This document shows positions 1-7,006 of a stretch of 9,621 nucleotides of DNA, in pieces. The first letter of the stretch is position 1. Each line of letters starts with the position of its first letter. Source of the stretch: Caldifarciminota bacterium (GTDB lineage Bacteria > WOR-3 > Hydrothermia > UBA1063 > CAJXJZ01); NCBI GenBank assembly GCA_027073945.1, contig JALTEL010000176.1:1-9621 (forward strand), given 5' to 3'. Position numbers and translations under genes: made by a program. The notes under the pieces are model-generated. The model was given only the letters and a program-made list of their open reading frames with translations. It had not been told where the DNA came from and searched no databases.

Positions 1-487
1 CCGTGTCAAAGACCTTGGACTGATTCTTCCTGTACCATGACAGATTCTCTATGTATTTTTTCCAGTTATTTGCCTTTCCCTGTGCTATCATTTTCCTCAA
101 TTCGATGAATGCATTGACGATACTTTCAGGTCTTGGCATGCATCCGTTTATGTAAAGGTCAACCGGAACGTACAAATCCAGTTCTTTTATAGTATTGTAT
201 GAGTCCCAGTACATCCCTCCATTCATGGTACAGGAGCCGAAACCTATTAAATATCTCGGGGTAGGCATTTGTTCATAACTACGAACCACACGTTTCAAAG
301 TTTTTACCGTTAGGTAACCCGTTATAAGAAGTAGATCCGATTGTCTTGGTGTTGCCATGGGAATTATACCAAACCTTTCCATATCAAACCTTGAGGTCAT
401 TGTTGGGGGCATTTCTATTGCTCCGCATCCTGTGCAAAAATGCATCATAAAAAGCGATCTTGACTGTGCAAAATTAAAGAGTCCCAT
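1..487 (-). CDS. nuoB: NuoB-like / MbxJ-type [4Fe-4S] subunit of Mbx-type complex (3'-truncated by window edge)
   Basis: This is the 20-kDa Fe-S subunit that carries the cluster closest to the membrane and passes electrons between the peripheral arm and the membrane arm. The frame is open from ATG at 487 to the window edge (162 codons visible), so the C-terminus is missing. All four expected cluster cysteines are present: C18 and C21 in FCTGCGAIE, C86 in GSCTMNGG, and C116 in NGCMPRPE. The CxxC spacing of the first pair is that of hydrogenase small subunits, whereas complex I NuoB has adjacent cysteines. The flanking AIEM and SRFDMERFG stretches look NuoB-like. There is no long N-terminal extension. 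The start is supported by a GGAGGT ribosome binding site at 492-497, inside the end of nuoH; only 2 bp separate the genes. By gene order it corresponds to MbxJ/MbsJ. A hydrogenase MbhJ is the alternative and is less likely given the neighbours. Confidence 0.93.
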   Translation of the reverse strand, partial: MGLFNFAQSRSLFMMHFCTGCGAIEMPPTMTSRFDMERFGIIPMATPRQSDLLLITGYLTVKTLKRVVRSYEQMPTPRYLIGFGSCTMNGGMYWDSYNTIKELDLYVPVDLYINGCMPRPESIVNAFIELRKMIAQGKANNWKKYIENLSWYRKNQSKVFDT

Positions 488-489
488 TT

Positions 490-1380
490 TTACCTCCATA
501 TCAATACCTGGATTACCCCGAGAACCGCAAAAGCAAGAGGTAATTTCCAGTAAAATTTTATGACCTGTTCGACTCTAAATCTCGGCATTACTGTCTCTAT
601 GATAATGGCAATCATAAACATAATGAAAGTCCCGGCAAAAAACCACCATATTGTTGTGGCTCCAAGAAAAATGTCCACAAACAGTCCTGTTTCCACGATA
701 ATACCTATTGCATGGTACAGCTGTAAGATACCGAGATATTTGCCCCCGTATTCCACCATTGGTCCTGATGCAATTTCATGAGGGGCGATTATCTGGTCAA
801 AGGGTTTTTCTCCCAGCATACCCTGCAATGCAAACAGTGCTCCGATTGCAGAAAGTGCGTATGGAAATAAGTTCCATTTTGGCAGAGCTGACTGCATTTG
901 CACAATTTTCAATATGGATGTGGTTTTGAAGTGATAAAAGACAGGTAATACTGAAAGAAAGAAGATAAATTCGTATCCAAGCATCAGAGACAGGCCCCTT
1001 GCGATGCCTATTGATGCATTTGGGTTTGAGGCTTCAGTGGAGCCGAGTGCCATACCAAGCGGTGCTACAACAAGCAGATACAAAACTACAAACAGGTCCC
1101 CGTTGAACGAAAACAGTGGCGTGGACTTACCGAGAGGTAGAAACATTAAAGTTGTTGCAATGCCCGTTAATGCGATTACAGGCCCCAGTGCATGCATCAC
1201 TCCATGCGTCGCCATGTTCCCTTTTTTGCCAAGGAGTTTCAACACATCAAGTATAGGCTGGTAAAAAGGCGGTCCGTATCTATTCTGTATCCTTGCAATA
1301 ACTTTTCTCGCTATACCCATGTAAATGAGTCCGACAAAAGTCACAAGGATAAGGATGAGTGCAAATTTTAGTATTACCAT
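490..1380 (-). CDS. nuoH: NuoH-like / MbxM membrane subunit
   Basis: This is the 296-aa membrane protein of the NuoH/NDH-1 subunit 1 family. It anchors the peripheral arm and links electron transfer to the antiporter-like subunits. Several family motifs are visible: ARIQNRYGPPFYQP with LDVLKLLGK (about residues 29-52), ASIGIARGLSLMLGYE (122-137), EKPFDQ followed by EIASGPMVEYGG (191-213), and PRFRVEQ with FYWKLPLAF near the C-terminus (266-284). About eight hydrophobic segments are present, as expected for the family, and the length is near normal. The ATG start overlaps the end of the upstream NuoL-like gene by 7 bp (ATGGTAA) and is preceded by GGGAGG inside that gene, which suggests translational coupling. 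In MBH hydrogenases the equivalent gene (M) comes late, after L. Here it sits between H' and J, as in MBX/MBS operons. Confidence 0.95.
   Translation of the reverse strand: MVILKFALILILVTFVGLIYMGIARKVIARIQNRYGPPFYQPILDVLKLLGKKGNMATHGVMHALGPVIALTGIATTLMFLPLGKSTPLFSFNGDLFVVLYLLVVAPLGMALGSTEASNPNASIGIARGLSLMLGYEFIFFLSVLPVFYHFKTTSILKIVQMQSALPKWNLFPYALSAIGALFALQGMLGEKPFDQIIAPHEIASGPMVEYGGKYLGILQLYHAIGIIVETGLFVDIFLGATTIWWFFAGTFIMFMIAIIIETVMPRFRVEQVIKFYWKLPLAFAVLGVIQVLIWR
492..497 (-). promoter_or_regulatory. Ribosome binding site of the NuoB-like gene, overlapping the nuoH stop
   Basis: GGAGGT on the minus strand spans the last sense codons and the TAA stop of nuoH (TGG AGG TAA) and is four bases ahead of the ATG at 487. 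It supports that start for the edge-truncated Fe-S subunit and suggests translational coupling to nuoH. Confidence 0.8.
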
Positions 1381-3188
1381 GTCAACCTCCCTTTCATAAA
1401 TACAGCTATTATGGCAAGAAACAATATCACATAGAATAGATATGCTCTGCCGTCTCCTGTGTAGATTGAGCGAAGTCCATCCGAGAGTATGTTCACCACA
1501 TCTAAGATTTTGTTCAAGATTCGTTCCCAGCTGAGCTTGAGAAATCCCCCGAACTCCCTTCTGAAAAATCCGTAAAATTCCGAAGAATAGTGAAGTTCAA
1601 AGTCCTCTCCGATTGCTTCACCTGCCGTGTAATTATCCGTTTGTTTTGACCTGTATATTTTCCCCCCTATAAGATAGATAAGGAAAGCCACTATGAACAT
1701 AATTATCATAACAAGACCTATAGTGCGGGCATCAAATGTTCCCAATTTGCTTATGACAACGGAGTTTGTACAGGAGAAATCAGGCATTTTAAAATCTTTT
1801 ACTATTGAATATACCTTTCCCAGTACAATGCCCGGTTGAATGCCGAATACGAATAATGGAATGAGAAGTACAATCGTTCCAAACCCGTATCCCAGTGGGG
1901 CTTCTTTGAGATTTTCATGCTCTTTGTGCAGTTTACCTAAGAAAATTGAGTGAACAAGCTTGAAAGAATAAAGAAATGCCGTGATTGATGCCAGAAATAT
2001 GGTGCCTGTTAAAAACAGGTCACCTTTTATTATGGCAGCTTCATAGAGCATCCACTTTGAAGGGAAACCTATTGTGGGCGGAATACCAGCTGTTGCAATA
2101 ATACCAAAGAGAAGTCCTATAAACGATAGAGGCATTTTCTTTATAAGCCCGCCCATTTTACGCATATCCGTGGTTTTTGTTCTATGGTAAACGCCTGCAA
2201 CAACGAGAAATAGCAACGATTCAAATACGGCATGACCCAATGCATGAAACAGTGAAGCAGAAATTGAGAAAAAAGTTGATAATCCGAATCCAAAGGCAAC
2301 ATAGCCCAACTGGCTGATACTGGAATATGCCAGGAGTTTTTTTGCATCATCCTGCATAAATGCGTAAATGCCTGCGAACAATGCCGTTATTGCACCCACC
2401 CATGCGAACAGGTATCCAAAAGTAAAGGTATGCCCGGTATTGCTGAGATTTCCGAACATTACAAGAAATGCAACGAAATATCCGAATATACCCAATTTGG
2501 ACAATCCACCTGACAGAAACATCGTGAATGAGTCCTTTGAATTTCTGTATGCTTCGGGTGCCCATAGATGAAACGGCATAAGTGCGGATTTTACTGCGAA
2601 TGGTACAAGTAGCAGGACAAATATCAGATATTTTGTCCATCCCATAATATAGCTTATATCACTTATCATGACCGAATGTGTTTTTGAGATTATGAGAAAT
2701 GCAGCCAGCAGGAAGCTATATCCTCCAGCAACAGACCAGACTATGTATTTGAAAGCAGCCGCAGGCGCATATTCATTCTTTCCTTTTAGCACCAGTATAA
2801 ATGAGAAAAATGACATTGTTTCAAAGAAGAAGAAGAAGGTTATTAAATCCTTTGCAAACAGAACGCCTGCTGCGCCGAGAAGTGACATAAGTGCAAAGAA
2901 ATAATATGTGCCGCTGTTTCCTTCATAGAATGACCCTATTGTAAATAGTATGAATAGAGAGAATATTATAATCCCGAAAAACCAGCCTATTTCCGTAAGT
3001 CCGAAATGCATCGGATAAATTTTCAGATTTAATATAAATGTATCGCCTATTTTGTAATTGAGAAAGAGGTATATCGGAGCAGCGATGGAACCTGCAAGTG
3101 CTAAGATTTTTGACAGAGTCCTGGAAAAAGTTGCGGTAATCAACACCAAAATTGCGGTTATGAGTATTATTAATAAAGTTATAGCCAT
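1374..3188 (-). CDS. NuoL-type antiporter-like subunit (MbxH'-like)
   Basis: This 604-aa polytopic protein of the NuoL/MrpA/NuoM proton-translocating family is the second antiporter-like subunit (H') of an MBX-type complex. Family features can be placed: TM5 Glu at E123 (FFFETMSFF), TM7 Lys at K200 (FAVKSALMPFHLWAPEAY), the KKLLAYSSISQLGY segment (283-296), paired histidines H315 and H319, and a TM12 Lys at K378 (GFPSKW). The position after the histidines, which is Lys in NuoL and MrpA (HAFFK type), is E323 here (HAVFESLLF). After the core of about 14 helices there is a C-terminal extension of roughly 100 residues (about 490-604) with hydrophobic segments and an amphipathic stretch; it resembles extended NuoL-type subunits. 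GGGAGGT just before the ATG supports the start, and 1 bp separates it from the upstream mrpD-like gene. Exact family assignment (NuoL, HyfB or MbxH') would need a phylogeny. Confidence 0.92.
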   Translation of the reverse strand: MAITLLIILITAILVLITATFSRTLSKILALAGSIAAPIYLFLNYKIGDTFILNLKIYPMHFGLTEIGWFFGIIIFSLFILFTIGSFYEGNSGTYYFFALMSLLGAAGVLFAKDLITFFFFFETMSFFSFILVLKGKNEYAPAAAFKYIVWSVAGGYSFLLAAFLIISKTHSVMISDISYIMGWTKYLIFVLLLVPFAVKSALMPFHLWAPEAYRNSKDSFTMFLSGGLSKLGIFGYFVAFLVMFGNLSNTGHTFTFGYLFAWVGAITALFAGIYAFMQDDAKKLLAYSSISQLGYVAFGFGLSTFFSISASLFHALGHAVFESLLFLVVAGVYHRTKTTDMRKMGGLIKKMPLSFIGLLFGIIATAGIPPTIGFPSKWMLYEAAIIKGDLFLTGTIFLASITAFLYSFKLVHSIFLGKLHKEHENLKEAPLGYGFGTIVLLIPLFVFGIQPGIVLGKVYSIVKDFKMPDFSCTNSVVISKLGTFDARTIGLVMIIMFIVAFLIYLIGGKIYRSKQTDNYTAGEAIGEDFELHYSSEFYGFFRREFGGFLKLSWERILNKILDVVNILSDGLRSIYTGDGRAYLFYVILFLAIIAVFMKGRLTW

Positions 3189-3189
3189 A

Positions 3190-4650
3190 TTAACCTCCCA
3201 GTACGTTGCTTATATACATTGCCCTGTGATACAGAGAAGATGCTGCTGTTTGCGATAGATTGAAGATGGAATGAGGCTGCACACCCACGTATATGACAAT
3301 GCCAGCCAATACAATCATTATAAGTGCCGGTATGAAAGAAGTTTTTACATGCGTTCCGTGCCCTGAAAAGAGTTTAACCAGAACCCGCATATAGTAATAG
3401 ATTTCCACGAGTGCGATTGATAAGATAATAGCTATAATCCAGGTATGTCCCGACTCCAATATGGCAACGAGTGCGGAAATCTTCGCCCAGAATCCGAAGA
3501 AAAACGGAACGCCAACAATGGACAGGGCACCTATTGTGAAGAGAATACCGAGCAAAGGATTGCTATTTCCCCTGCCTCTCAGTTCATCTATTGTATAGCT
3601 GTTGTTATCGGATAAGCCATTAAGCGAAAGGAATAAGAGCGACTTTGAAAAAGAATGATTGAGAGCTATGAATATTGCGGCTGTGATTGCAAATTCAGGT
3701 ATTGAAGAGCGAGACATAGGGAAAAGCGAAAATATAAACAGTCCAAAGCCCATTTGAGACAGGGACGAGTAAGAGAGCATTCTTTTAACGTTTTTCTGCC
3801 TGAGTGCGGATAGCTCTCCTATTATAAAAGTGATAAGGCCCAGATAGAATATGAATTTCAGCCCTTCTCCCCCTCCGTATATAGTGTAAAAAATTCTCAA
3901 ACTGAGATAGAATCCCGCCTTTGATACAATGGATGAAAGCTGTGCCGTTATGCTGTCCATTGCTCCCTGATAGGCATCCGGGACCCATCCATTGAATGGA
4001 AAGAGTTCGGTTTCCACGCCCAGGCCCGCAAGAAACAGGAGAAAAGAAAAGAATTTTATTTTTGGGTCAATGTGCTGCATGCGAGCGGCAATGTCTGCCA
4101 TATTCAGTGTGTTTGTGGATACATAGAGTATGATAATACCAAGTAGGTAAAGGGAAGAACTGATAGCGCCCACCATAAGGTATTTCATCGAGCCTTCAAG
4201 TGCATGACGGTCTTTCTTTATTGCAACCAGGGCATAAGAAGAAATTTCAAGTATTTCAAGGAAAACGAAACTGTTGAAAAGGTCGCCTGTAAGTATAATA
4301 CCAGATGCCCCTAAGATGTTCAGTAGAAAAATCATGTAAAATCTGTAATCGCTATTTTTCTTTACAAGATACCATATTGAAAGCAAAAAGCCCATAAACT
4401 GTACAAGCAAAGCAAACAGAAGGTTGAATTTATCAATAGAAAGATTTATTGAGATGGGTGGTTTAAATCCGGCTGTGGTCACCACAACAGTATGTGTCAC
4501 ATAAGGAAACAGGGCAATGAGAATGGCAAGGTTAATAAGAATGCTTATGGGGGGGATCCATTTTGGAATAGAGGGGTGTATGAATTTCATAAGCGGAATT
4601 ATAAATGCAAAGAAAAGAGTCAAGCCTATTATTAGAATTGGACTTACCAT
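3190..4650 (-). CDS. mrpD: MrpD/NuoN-type antiporter-like subunit (MbxH-like)
   Basis: This 486-aa polytopic protein belongs to the MrpD/NuoN/NuoM antiporter-like family and is the first H-type subunit of the complex. Identifiable residues are TM5 Glu E132 (FNSFVFLEILEISSY), TM8 Lys K244 (SIVSKAGFY), the RMLSYSSLSQMGFG segment (290-303), TM11 Lys K336 (NHSFSKSLLFL) and TM12 Lys K390 (FGFWAKISA). At the TM7 position that is normally Lys (GLGxK…PFHxWxPD in NuoN), this protein reads GVETELFPFNGWVPDAY, with E213 in place of Lys and Asn in place of His. Length and helix count (about 14) are normal. It starts with ATG after AGGAG and overlaps mrpC by 7 bp (ATGGTAA). It probably forms one ion-translocation module next to the Mrp-like small subunits. 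Confidence 0.93.
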   Translation of the reverse strand: MVSPILIIGLTLFFAFIIPLMKFIHPSIPKWIPPISILINLAILIALFPYVTHTVVVTTAGFKPPISINLSIDKFNLLFALLVQFMGFLLSIWYLVKKNSDYRFYMIFLLNILGASGIILTGDLFNSFVFLEILEISSYALVAIKKDRHALEGSMKYLMVGAISSSLYLLGIIILYVSTNTLNMADIAARMQHIDPKIKFFSFLLFLAGLGVETELFPFNGWVPDAYQGAMDSITAQLSSIVSKAGFYLSLRIFYTIYGGGEGLKFIFYLGLITFIIGELSALRQKNVKRMLSYSSLSQMGFGLFIFSLFPMSRSSIPEFAITAAIFIALNHSFSKSLLFLSLNGLSDNNSYTIDELRGRGNSNPLLGILFTIGALSIVGVPFFFGFWAKISALVAILESGHTWIIAIILSIALVEIYYYMRVLVKLFSGHGTHVKTSFIPALIMIVLAGIVIYVGVQPHSIFNLSQTAASSLYHRAMYISNVLGG

Positions 4651-4997
4651 TTTAACTCCTTTAGTTTTCTAATATCTGCTTTTCCAAATTTTTCCTTTAT
4701 CCGTATAACTATGGAAAGCCCCATTGCCATTTCAGCCACACCTATAACTATAGCAGTGAGTACCAATGCCTGAGGAACGGGGTCAACCACATTCTTGAAT
4801 ATATGGGGATACTGAGAAAATATAGGGGCAGTACCTTTGTTTATGTATCCGAGTGATATGATAAGCATATTCAAGCCTGTGTCGAACAGGTCAATGCCCA
4901 ATAAGATTTTTACAAGATGTTTCCCTGTAAGTGCTATGAATATTCCCATCATCATAGCAAAAATAGCTGTACCGTAAAAAATTAGATTGCCGGCCAT
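4644..4997 (-). CDS. mrpC: MrpC/NuoK-like small membrane subunit (MbxG-like)
   Basis: This 117-aa, three-helix membrane protein belongs to the MrpC/MnhC/NuoK family. The second helix carries LLGIDLFDTGLNML (about 32-45), with D36 near where NuoK has its conserved acidic residue. The third helix begins with DPVPQALVLTAIVIGVA (72-88), a strong MrpC signature. A short, charged C-terminal tail rich in Lys and Glu follows. The ATG overlaps the stop of the upstream gene by one base (TAATG) and has AAGGAGG seven bases ahead, so translation is probably coupled. In Mrp antiporters and Mbh/Mbx complexes this subunit packs between the MrpB-type and MrpD-type subunits, and gene order here agrees. Confidence 0.95.
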   Translation of the reverse strand: MAGNLIFYGTAIFAMMMGIFIALTGKHLVKILLGIDLFDTGLNMLIISLGYINKGTAPIFSQYPHIFKNVVDPVPQALVLTAIVIGVAEMAMGLSIVIRIKEKFGKADIRKLKELKW

Positions 4998-5683
4998 TAA
5001 TCTTCCTCCTTGAGGTTCATCAGTATTCCGGTCATTTCACTTCCAACTTTGAATCCGATAATTATATAGATAACAGGTATTATGCCGGCACTTATAACTC
5101 TGCCAGGATGTCCCAGCGGAAGAACGTTGTAAAGGAAAGAACCTGCGGCAGCGAGACCTGCAAGCCCTGTAATTACATATAAGCTGCCCGCAAAACTTTC
5201 TGTCGAGGAAAGAACGGATTCATCCGGCACAAATCTTTTTTGTGCAATAAACATCATCAGATAGCCTGTTGCAATAATAACACCTGCGGGAAACCCCCCT
5301 CCCGGTGTCAGATGTCCGTGGATAAAAATGTATGCACCGAATAAAAGTACTAATGGGAAGAGGTATTTTGTCCCTGTCTCCATTATAGGTGTCGGAGCAG
5401 GCTTAGGCACTTCCCTGTTTCTTGAGAATCCTGCCATTATAATTCCAAGGCCGGTTGCGGCTAAAAATAGCACTGTGACTTCTCCCAGTGTATCAAATCC
5501 CCTGTACAGTGTAACTATTGAGGTCACGATATTGGTCGCCCCTTCTTCGCTGATGCCCTTTCCAACATAATGTTGTTCTACTCCGGAAAGCTGTCTTTTT
5601 CCAAAACTGAAAGATGATATTTCCGTGAAGAAAACAACACCTGTAAATATGAGAACGATTAATAATATGATTTTTTTAATCAT
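4997..5683 (-). CDS. mrpB: Fused MbhE-like + MnhB/MrpB-domain subunit (MbxE-F)
   Basis: This 228-aa membrane protein combines two modules that are separate in MBH complexes. Residues about 1-90 resemble MbhE and the extreme C-terminus of MrpA, with a signature GATNIVTSIVTLYRGFDTLG followed by EVTVLFLAATG (48-78). Residues about 100-228 form an MnhB domain with GAYIFIHGHLTPGGGFPAG (116-134) and four predicted helices. The longest frame begins at 5701 (MRGGMKMIKK), but the GGGGAGG at 5691-5697 would then lie inside the gene. That site is seven bases from the ATG at 5683, so 5683 is the preferred start. From there the gene overlaps the upstream DUF4040 gene by 8 bp (ATGATTAA). The subunit belongs to the ion-translocating module. 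Confidence 0.9.
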   Translation of the reverse strand: MIKKIILLIVLIFTGVVFFTEISSFSFGKRQLSGVEQHYVGKGISEEGATNIVTSIVTLYRGFDTLGEVTVLFLAATGLGIIMAGFSRNREVPKPAPTPIMETGTKYLFPLVLLFGAYIFIHGHLTPGGGFPAGVIIATGYLMMFIAQKRFVPDESVLSSTESFAGSLYVITGLAGLAAAGSFLYNVLPLGHPGRVISAGIIPVIYIIIGFKVGSEMTGILMNLKEED

Positions 5684-5930
5684 CTTCATACCTCCCCGCA
5701 TGTTTCACGGCGTAAAGCAGTATCCCTGTTGTAAGACCTGCTCCAATTGCCGCTTCCGTTATAGCGACATCTGGAGCCTGCAGAATGAGAAAGAAAATGG
5801 ACGCTACAAGGCTGACAACTGCAGACGCAAGCACACCTACCAACATATCCTTTGTTATGTATATAACTACTGAAGAGACAACAAGTCCCAGAGATAAAAC
5901 ACCACTGATTACGAGTATGAGACTATTCAT
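5676..5930 (-). CDS. DUF4040 / MbhD-like membrane subunit
   Basis: This 84-aa, three-helix membrane protein is equivalent to MbhD and to the DUF4040 part of the MrpA C-terminal region. The diagnostic stretch is QAPDVAITEAAIGAGLTTG (51-69), with acidic residues D54 and E59. A longer in-frame start at 5966 exists. It would overlap mrpG by 44 bp, and its product would gain an unhelpful hydrophilic N-terminus. ATG at 5930 is preferred because GGAGGG (5939-5944) lies eight bases ahead and the overlap with mrpG is then 8 bp (ATGAATAG), the same arrangement seen at the next junction. In the Mrp antiporter this domain is fused to MrpA; here it is free-standing, as in Mbh/Mbx clusters. Confidence 0.9.
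   Translation of the reverse strand: MNSLILVISGVLSLGLVVSSVVIYITKDMLVGVLASAVVSLVASIFFLILQAPDVAITEAAIGAGLTTGILLYAVKHAGRYEDD
5691..5697 (-). promoter_or_regulatory. Ribosome binding site fixing the start of the MbhE-MnhB fusion gene
   Basis: GGGGAGG on the minus strand lies seven bases upstream of the ATG at 5683. If the longer frame from 5701 were used, this strong site would be inside the coding region and no comparable site would precede that ATG. It therefore decides for the shorter protein. Confidence 0.75.
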
Positions 5931-6261
5931 GTTTTTTACCCTCCAGATACTCTTTATATTTATCAACTACAGAACCCTTCCACAATTTTACACCTGACCT
6001 GTAAGCAGCTCTGCCGATGGAATGTGCAGATATTGGGTTTGTAAACAATATAAAAAATGCGATTATAATACATTTGAGAAGCCAGTGTGGATTTATGAGC
6101 CCTATGCCAATAATGCTGGAAAAAGCCCCGAGCGTAGCGGCCTTTGTGGATGTTTGCATTCTGTTGTAAACATCGGGCATGCGTATAAGCCCGAGAGAAG
6201 ACAGGAATATAAACACACCACCAATGATGAGTAAGATTTCGCCTATTATTCTGCCTATCAT
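5923..6261 (-). CDS. mrpG: MrpG/MnhG-like membrane subunit (MbxC-like)
   Basis: This 112-aa protein of the MrpG/MnhG/PhaG family has three hydrophobic segments. Motifs are GLIRMPDVYNRMQTSTKAAT (24-43), where many relatives have His in place of Q36, and LFTNPISAHSIGRAAYRSG (72-90), the family's T-P-x-x-A/S-H-x-I-x-R-A-A-Y signature. A basic, hydrophilic C-terminal tail of about 25 residues extends past the usual end. The ATG overlaps the mrpF stop by 4 bp (ATGA), with GGAGGGAGG directly upstream. It is a small structural subunit of the ion-translocating membrane module. Confidence 0.95.
   Translation of the reverse strand: MIGRIIGEILLIIGGVFIFLSSLGLIRMPDVYNRMQTSTKAATLGAFSSIIGIGLINPHWLLKCIIIAFFILFTNPISAHSIGRAAYRSGVKLWKGSVVDKYKEYLEGKKHE
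5939..5944 (-). promoter_or_regulatory. Ribosome binding site fixing the start of the DUF4040/MbhD-like gene
   Basis: GGAGGG on the minus strand is eight bases ahead of the ATG at 5930 and lies within the 3' end of mrpG. It favours the 84-aa product over the 96-aa version starting at 5966. Confidence 0.75.
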
Positions 6262-6530
6262 AGTCCTCCCTCCAAATATCTTGCTATTGCAACAACTGCA
6301 GTAAATGCAAGAACAGCGTATACAAGTGCAACATCAAGGTAAATACCGCGTTTTGATAGAAGTGAAAGCAATACAAGAAGTACGGTCGTTATTGTTGTTA
6401 GAATATCTGTTGCCACAACTCTGTCCGGTGCTGTAGGGCCAAGTAAAAACCTTATCAGGGTTAAAAATATTCCCACCAGCACAAGCGCTACGTAAATATA
6501 AACTATTAATCCAGAAATCTGGTAAGGCAT
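6258..6530 (-). CDS. mrpF: MrpF/MnhF-like membrane subunit (MbxB-like)
   Basis: This 90-aa, three-helix protein is of the MrpF/MnhF/PhaF family. The hallmark GPTAPDRVVATD lies at residues 31-42, with the conserved Asp at D36. The last helix contains YLDVALVYAVLAFTAVVAIA (64-83), also typical. The ATG at 6530 lies inside the 3' end of mrpE (25-bp overlap), and CGGGAG is about ten bases upstream, so translation is probably coupled. In Mrp systems this subunit is part of the small-subunit membrane cluster involved in Na+/H+ exchange. Confidence 0.95.
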   Translation of the reverse strand: MPYQISGLIVYIYVALVLVGIFLTLIRFLLGPTAPDRVVATDILTTITTVLLVLLSLLSKRGIYLDVALVYAVLAFTAVVAIARYLEGGL

Positions 6531-7006
6531 TTTTCAAATACTCCCGGTATTTTTTCGCTTGCACCTTCTATTGAGGTGTCTTTTACGTTTATCCAGTGAA
6601 TAAAGAGGTTATCATCATCAATATCAAGAGAGAACGTACCAGGTGTCAGTGTAATAGAGCTTGTGACAAGCAATCTTCCCAGGTCACTTTTCATCTTTGT
6701 TTTCACATGCACTATCCCAGGGTTTATCGGTCTTTTCGGACTAATCACCCTGTAAGCCACATCGAAATTGGCCTTTATCATTTCCCAGAAAAAAAACGGG
6801 AAAAAATATACAACAGCGCAAAAAACCCTTTTAGGTGTCAGGTTTTTAACTCCTTCTGTTGTGAATATATGATACGTAAACAGGGCAAGAATGATAGATA
6901 CACCGAGTCCTGTCAGAAATTCATCCCGCCTCAGTGTGCCTGTCAGCCCTATCCAGATAATGAGGAACACAACGGTGGTGTATAACCACCTTGATATGTG
7001 TTTCAC
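6506..7006 (-). CDS. mrpE: MrpE/MnhE-like subunit (MbxA-like), GTG start
   Basis: This 166-aa protein belongs to the MrpE/MnhE/PhaE family: two or three N-terminal helices, then a cytoplasmic domain. Characteristic segments are WEMIKANFDVAYRVI (74-88), PKRPINPGIVHVKT (90-103) and SSITLTPGTFSLDID (116-130). Length matches the family. The start codon is GTG, overlapping the rex stop in the string ATGTGA, with GGAGGT five bases ahead of the GTG. This makes mrpE translationally coupled to rex. The in-frame ATG two bases earlier is rex's last sense codon and is followed at once by TGA. By gene order it is subunit A of the Mbx-type complex. Confidence 0.95.
   Translation of the reverse strand: MKHISRWLYTTVVFLIIWIGLTGTLRRDEFLTGLGVSIILALFTYHIFTTEGVKNLTPKRVFCAVVYFFPFFFWEMIKANFDVAYRVISPKRPINPGIVHVKTKMKSDLGRLLVTSSITLTPGTFSLDIDDDNLFIHWINVKDTSIEGASEKIPGVFEKCLTRFLD

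Noticed and set aside
4997..5701. Longer start at 5701 for the MbhE-MnhB fusion
   Set aside because: It places the strong GGGGAGG site inside the gene as codons CGG GGA GGT. The ATG at 5683 has ideal spacing to that site.
5676..5966. Longer start at 5966 for the DUF4040 gene
   Set aside because: It would overlap mrpG by 44 bp and lacks a good ribosome binding site. The ATG at 5930 has GGAGGG at 8-base spacing.
6596..6985. 129-codon plus-strand open frame opposite mrpE
   Set aside because: It lies antisense to a well-supported family gene, has a Cys/Arg/His-rich low-complexity composition, and matches no family I recognise. It is a shadow.
1..7006. A plain Mrp Na+/H+ antiporter or a standard complex I operon
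   Set aside because: Mrp clusters lack NuoH- and NuoB-like subunits and have a full-length MrpA, while complex I lacks MrpE, MrpF and MrpG. Two H-type subunits followed by NuoH- and NuoB-like genes fit MBX/MBS.
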